Source of the DNA: Candidatus Methanofilum arcanum
GTDB lineage: Archaea; Halobacteriota; Methanomicrobia; Methanomicrobiales; Methanospirillaceae
Length of the DNA stretch: 7,849 nt
Reading direction: 5' to 3'
Assembly: GCA_031285085.1 (NCBI GenBank)
Contig: JAITWW010000148.1
Coordinates: forward strand, 1 to 7,849
Numbering within the stretch: the first letter of the stretch is position 1; each line of letters opens with the position of its first letter. Shown in pieces: positions 5,699 through 7,849 of the stretch. A model generated the notes under the pieces. The model had not been told where the DNA came from and searched no databases. It saw only the letters and a list, made by a program, of their open reading frames with translations. Position numbers and translations under genes: made by a program.

Positions 5699-6724
5699 AT
5701 GAACGGATTAACCAATGGACTGATAGCGGAAATCAAAGAGGTATTACATACTTCCCGGCAGAATATCTCCCAACAGGTAAATTCCGAATTACTTTCTGCG
5801 TATTGGGATATCGGGCGCATTATCGTGGAGCATGAACAGGGCAGAAAAGAGCATGCCGAGTATGGAGCACGGACGCTAAAAGATTTGTCGAGAATTTTGA
5901 CAACCGAGTTTGGAAAAGGCTTTTCACGTTCGAACCTGCAAAACATGAGAGCGTTTTATGTGACCTATCAAAAATGCCAGACAGTGTCTGGCAAATTGAG
6001 TTGGTCGCATTATTGTGAACTGCTTTCGATTTCAGACGAGAATAAGCGCAGCTTTTATGAAAGGGAGTCGCTCAATTCCGGGTGGTCGGTTCGGGAACTG
6101 AAACGACAAATCAGTACGTCGCTATATGAAAGGCTCCTATTGTCTGACGGAAAAACCAATAAAGAAACGGTGCTTTCCCTTTCGCGACATGGAATTGAGA
6201 TGTCTAACCCTGCTGATATGATAAAAGATCCGTATGTTTTCGAATTTTTAGGTATTCCTGAAAACAAACCCATGATGGAGAGTGATTTAGAAAAAGCCCT
6301 CGTACAACAGATTGAAAAGTTTTTACTGGAGCTTGGCCGGGGTTTTATGTTCGTTGGCACACAGCAGCGAGTTACACTCAATAATATCCATAGATATGTT
6401 GATATGGTTTTCTATAATAAAATTCTACGAGCTTATGTGCTAATTGAGCTAAAGACAGTAAAGCTATTGCCAGAAACAGTTGGACAGCTAAATGCGTACT
6501 TGAATTATTACAGTGCAGAGGTCAACGACGAAAATGATAATCCTCCAATTGGCATTATTCTCTGTACCGACAAGAACAGCGTAGACGCCGAGTATGCTCT
6601 AGGAGGTTTATCAAACAATATTTTCGCATCGCGCTATGTGTACTATATCCCGAACAAAGAGGAACTAATCGCACAGGTTGAGGCTGTCTTACATGAATGG
6701 TATGAGAACGGAAATCAATCTTAA
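5699..6724 (+). CDS. PD-(D/E)XK nuclease family protein, DUF1016/YhcG type
   Basis: A complete 341-residue member of the DUF1016 (YhcG) family. Residues about 5-140 are the N-terminal DUF1016 domain, with AYWDIGRIIVEHEQ at 34-47 and FGKGFSRSNLQNMRAFY at 71-87. Residues about 170-335 form the PD-(D/E)XK nuclease domain: Glu198 region, FVGTQQRVTL, the metal-binding Asp235 in YVDMVFYN, Glu250-x-Lys252 in VLIELK, and GQLNAYLNYY at 262-271. The catalytic residues are intact, so it is likely an active nuclease acting on nucleic acid. The biological target of the family is not well settled; it is often found in accessory or defence-linked DNA. The ribosome site is weak (GAGAG at 5688-5692). No methylase, helicase or antitoxin gene adjoins it. 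Bases 6224-6423 are repeated downstream at 7194-7393. Confidence 0.88.
   Translation: MNGLTNGLIAEIKEVLHTSRQNISQQVNSELLSAYWDIGRIIVEHEQGRKEHAEYGARTLKDLSRILTTEFGKGFSRSNLQNMRAFYVTYQKCQTVSGKLSWSHYCELLSISDENKRSFYERESLNSGWSVRELKRQISTSLYERLLLSDGKTNKETVLSLSRHGIEMSNPADMIKDPYVFEFLGIPENKPMMESDLEKALVQQIEKFLLELGRGFMFVGTQQRVTLNNIHRYVDMVFYNKILRAYVLIELKTVKLLPETVGQLNAYLNYYSAEVNDENDNPPIGIILCTDKNSVDAEYALGGLSNNIFASRYVYYIPNKEELIAQVEAVLHEWYENGNQS
6224..6423 (+). repeat. 200-bp repeat, copy inside the intact nuclease gene
   Basis: Matches 7194-7393 at 193 of 200 positions with no gaps, at an offset of 970 bases. It covers nuclease residues 176 to 241, from KDPYVFEF to just past YVDMVFYN. It contains the metal-binding Asp but ends before the ELK motif. 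In this gene's frame, four of the seven differences are silent third-position changes and three change residues (P178Q, L184V, M192I). Confidence 0.93.
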
Positions 6725-6962
6725 GCAGCGTGAAGGATAAACGAGAGTCATAGTGAGTGGGATCATACATGTACTATTACATCACAAAGGATGTAGCAAA
6801 AATGAAAAGAAAAATTGAAGTTGGAACAACGTTCTATGGTCACTGCCATCGATTTCATTCATTGCATGCGAAACTCAGCATATACAGACCGAGTGAAGAA
6901 TGTGATGAAGCAGGCCATACAAGAAGCTGAAGAACGAGGTTTTTTCCAGACTTAGTTGAATT
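6725..6962. other. Short open frames of unknown origin, possible frameshifted gene remnant
   Basis: No gene is recognised. Two overlapping small + frames exist. One runs from ATG 6769 to TGA 6930 (53 aa, beginning MYYYITKDVAKMKRKIEVG). The other runs from ATG 6836 to TAG 6955 (39 aa, ending KQAIQEAEERGFFQT). The second has a protein-like, charged helical C-terminus without a fitting N-terminus, while the first has a plausible start but an odd His- and Cys-rich tail. One frameshift near 6836-6890 would join them, so this may be a small decayed gene. No family could be assigned. Confidence 0.3.
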
Positions 6963-6984
6963 TTAGTGGGACATTAGTGGGACA
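6963..6984. repeat. 11-bp tandem duplication at a stop codon
   Basis: TTAGTGGGACA is present twice in a row (6963-6973 and 6974-6984). Read on the minus strand, TGTCCCACTAA TGTCCCACTAA forms the last codons and the TAA stop of the nuclease fragment. The duplication is not a multiple of three, so it changes the C-terminal residues to VPLMSH and the phase of the stop. Confidence 0.85.
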
Positions 6985-7193
6985 TTTACTCTCTCAACAC
7001 ACTTCTCTGCAGCAAATACAATCGCCCAAGCGGTAATCTTCTTACCCGAAAACTCTTTCGCAGCTCCGTATTCTTTTACCTGCTCAGTTGCCTTTAAAAG
7101 CGCATCTTGAATCGTTTTTTCAGATGCATCACCTTTTTTGATATATTTTAGCTCAAACAGCAAAATATCAAGCTCTGGCATATCAGCTCGTGG
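6963..7193 (-). pseudogene. 3' fragment of a PDDEXK_9 (DUF1703)-type nuclease gene
   Basis: The minus strand encodes about 77 residues that look like the C-terminus of the PD-(D/E)XK domain found at the end of AAA-ATPase-like/DUF1703 proteins, which are usually around 500 residues and common in methanogens. Seen: RAD with the metal-site Asp, then ILLFELKYIKKGD with Glu-x-Lys, then LLKATEQVKEYG with the conserved Gln, then ITAWAIVFAAEKCVERV, the final beta strands. The N-terminal ATPase domain and the start of the nuclease domain are missing. Homology ends abruptly near 7193, where DUF1016 sequence begins on the opposite strand. An ATG at 7181 could start a 72-residue peptide, but that lies inside the domain after the RAD motif, so I treat it as a broken gene. 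Confidence 0.7.
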
Positions 7194-7393
7194 AAAGATC
7201 AGTATGTTTTCGAATTTGTAGGCATTCCTGAAAATAAACCCATAATGGAGAGTGATTTAGAAAAAGCCCTCGTACAACAGATTGAAAAGTTTTTACTGGA
7301 GCTTGGCCGGGGTTTTATGTTCGTTGGCACCCAGCAGCGAGTTACGCTCAATAATATCCATAGATATGTTGATATGGTTTTCTATAATAAAAT
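7194..7393 (+). repeat. 200-bp repeat, downstream copy
   Basis: Ungapped 193/200 match to 6224-6423. The left edge is sharp: the shared AAAGATC starts at 7194, next to the minus-strand nuclease fragment. The right edge is sharp at 7393, after AATAAAAT. It carries neither the gene start nor the 3' catalytic ELK part. Confidence 0.93.
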
Positions 7394-7454
7394 CAGGAGA
7401 AAAATAAGTGAGGAAATGACAAAATTTCCAAATTTAAACGAATTCACAGGGTAA
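7194..7454 (+). pseudogene. Internal fragment of a second DUF1016 nuclease gene
   Basis: Frame KDQYVFEFVGIPENKP onward is homologous to residues 176-241 of the intact nuclease. It then continues into unrelated sequence (RRKISEEMTKFPNLNEFTG) and stops at 7452-7454. It includes the metal-site Asp (YVDMVFYN) but lacks the N-terminal domain and the ELK motif, so it cannot form the nuclease fold. An ATG at 7245 would give a 69-residue peptide, probably not functional. Three residue differences and four silent differences suggest it came from a related gene that had been under selection, not from a very recent copy of the neighbour. The tail MTKFPNLNEFTG may be the start of yet another truncated gene. 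Confidence 0.75.
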
Positions 7455-7472
7455 TTACATTTCAAAATTATC

Positions 7473-7493
7473 ATATAATAAAAATATTTAAAT
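7473..7493 (+). promoter_or_regulatory. Candidate archaeal promoter (AT-rich TATA-like boxes)
   Basis: ATATAATA (7473-7480) and TATTTAAAT (7485-7493) both resemble archaeal TATA boxes. CAAAA at 7463-7467 might serve as a BRE. A start of transcription would fall near 7505-7520, just where base composition becomes less AT-rich. This is suggestive only. Confidence 0.35.
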
Positions 7494-7666
7494 GGATTAA
7501 AAACAAACACTTGATCTCCACGATGAGATACAGCTCTCAAGAGGTAGAGCATGATACACCCACCTGTTTCTGGAACCCGTTACAGACATGCTTCATGTGA
7601 TCGAAGAATCCTCTGCGTGGTTTGTCAATACCAGTAATGAAACTGGAAAGGGACTAAATCAAAGCC

Positions 7667-7714
7667 TTTTTTTCCTTGATTCCCTCTTTTTGAGCAAATT
7701 AGCGTCATTTTTTT
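7667..7714 (+). terminator. Cluster of oligo-T tracts
   Basis: T7 at 7667-7673, T5 at 7687-7691 and T7 at 7708-7714 are spaced about 20 bases apart. AATCAA (7657-7662) and TTGATT (7676-7681) flank the first tract as a weak inverted repeat. Repeated U-tracts are efficient terminators for archaeal RNA polymerase. They would end a + strand transcript starting near 7505-7520. Confidence 0.45.
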
Positions 7715-7795
7715 GCATTTAGGATATAGGTATCTGTGAGGCAAAATGCCATTCCTTTTACCGCTGTAATAGCTAGTATTCTACAACGGTGAACA

Positions 7796-7849
7796 ATGCA
7801 CATTGAGTTTGGAGATATCGTTTGCATCTCTTTTGTCGAACGCTGTGAT
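7796..7849 (+). CDS. Possible 5' end of an unidentified gene leaving the window
   Basis: ATG at 7796 is preceded by GGTGA (7788-7792), a good archaeal ribosome site with GGTG four bases from the start. It opens a frame of 18 codons (MHIEFGDIVCISFVERCD) with no stop before the window ends. A TATA-like GATATAGG lies at 7723-7730. The piece is too short to name a family. A minus-strand frame (7849 down to 7781, ending NVHCSPL then TAG) is also open over the same bases, so the strand is uncertain. Confidence 0.35.
   Translation, partial: MHIEFGDIVCISFVERCD

Larger units (their letters stand above)
7455..7795. other. Non-coding or remnant stretch with hairpins and small frames
   Basis: No recognised gene. 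Hairpins are possible at 7533-7550 (GCTC/GAGC), 7586-7598 (ACATG-CTT-CATGT) and 7631-7646 (CCAGT-AATGAA-ACTGG). Two small + frames are present: ATG 7523 to TGA 7600 (25 aa, with TTGATC at 7511-7516 as a partial ribosome site) and ATG 7588 to TAG 7722 (44 aa, beginning MLHVIEESSAWFVNTSNETG). The second is open upstream to 7555 and reads like a piece of a real protein. Either a small RNA of about 150-200 bases or decayed coding DNA fits. Confidence 0.35.

Noticed and set aside
5539..5946. 135-codon minus-strand frame
   Set aside because: Most of it is antisense to the conserved N-terminal domain of the DUF1016 gene, with a Ser- and Phe-rich translation typical of shadow frames.
7523..7600. tRNA-like D-arm (GCTC, AGAGGTA, GAGC)
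   Set aside because: The arm looks tRNA-like, but no matching acceptor stem, anticodon stem or GTTCGANNC T-loop could be fitted around it.

Overview
The window looks like euryarchaeal DNA, most likely from a methanogen of the Methanomicrobia or Methanomicrobiales type. The main reason is the archaea-specific route to 4'-phosphopantothenate, pantoate kinase followed by phosphopantothenate synthetase. It lies in one cluster with an archaeal-type CoaBC and a second, clamp-loader-like RFC small subunit. Ribosome sites resembling GGAGGTGATC and oligo-T tracts in place of bacterial hairpin terminators fit this. The lineage below Euryarchaeota is inference.

Bases 1-338 hold no convincing gene. They contain two copies of a 41-bp direct repeat 221 bp apart (39/41 identical), a GC-rich stretch between them that is open on both strands, and a 14-bp tandem repeat forming an AT-rich palindrome before the first gene.

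Bases 339-5469 are a compact + strand cluster of five genes with overlaps or gaps of a few bases, so probably one transcript: coaBC; a secreted papain-family (C1A) cysteine peptidase with an intact catalytic triad; pantoate kinase (GHMP family); phosphopantothenate synthetase (DUF137 family); and a divergent AAA+ clamp-loader subunit whose Walker B reads EDAH rather than DEAD. Three of the five act in consecutive or near-consecutive CoA steps: pantoate to phosphopantoate (PoK), phosphopantoate plus beta-alanine to phosphopantothenate (PPS), then cysteine ligation and decarboxylation to phosphopantetheine (CoaBC). The peptidase and clamp loader have no obvious role in that pathway.

From 5470 on the character changes. 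After an oligo-T tract comes an isolated intact DUF1016/YhcG-type PD-(D/E)XK nuclease gene (5699-6724). It is followed by gene debris: short frames of unknown origin, the 3' end of a PDDEXK_9 (DUF1703)-type nuclease on the minus strand, and, fused head-to-head to it, a 200-bp fragment 96.5% identical to the catalytic region of the upstream DUF1016 gene. The last ~390 bases have AT-rich promoter-like sequence, a segment that could be a small RNA or a small-gene remnant, three oligo-T tracts, and possibly the first 18 codons of a gene that leaves the window.

I see no CRISPR array, rRNA or convincing tRNA, no transposase and no complete new system. The points most worth checking are the peptidase inside a CoA operon, the altered active-site motifs in the clamp loader and CoaBC, and the PD-(D/E)XK duplication and breakage zone at 6200-7450.
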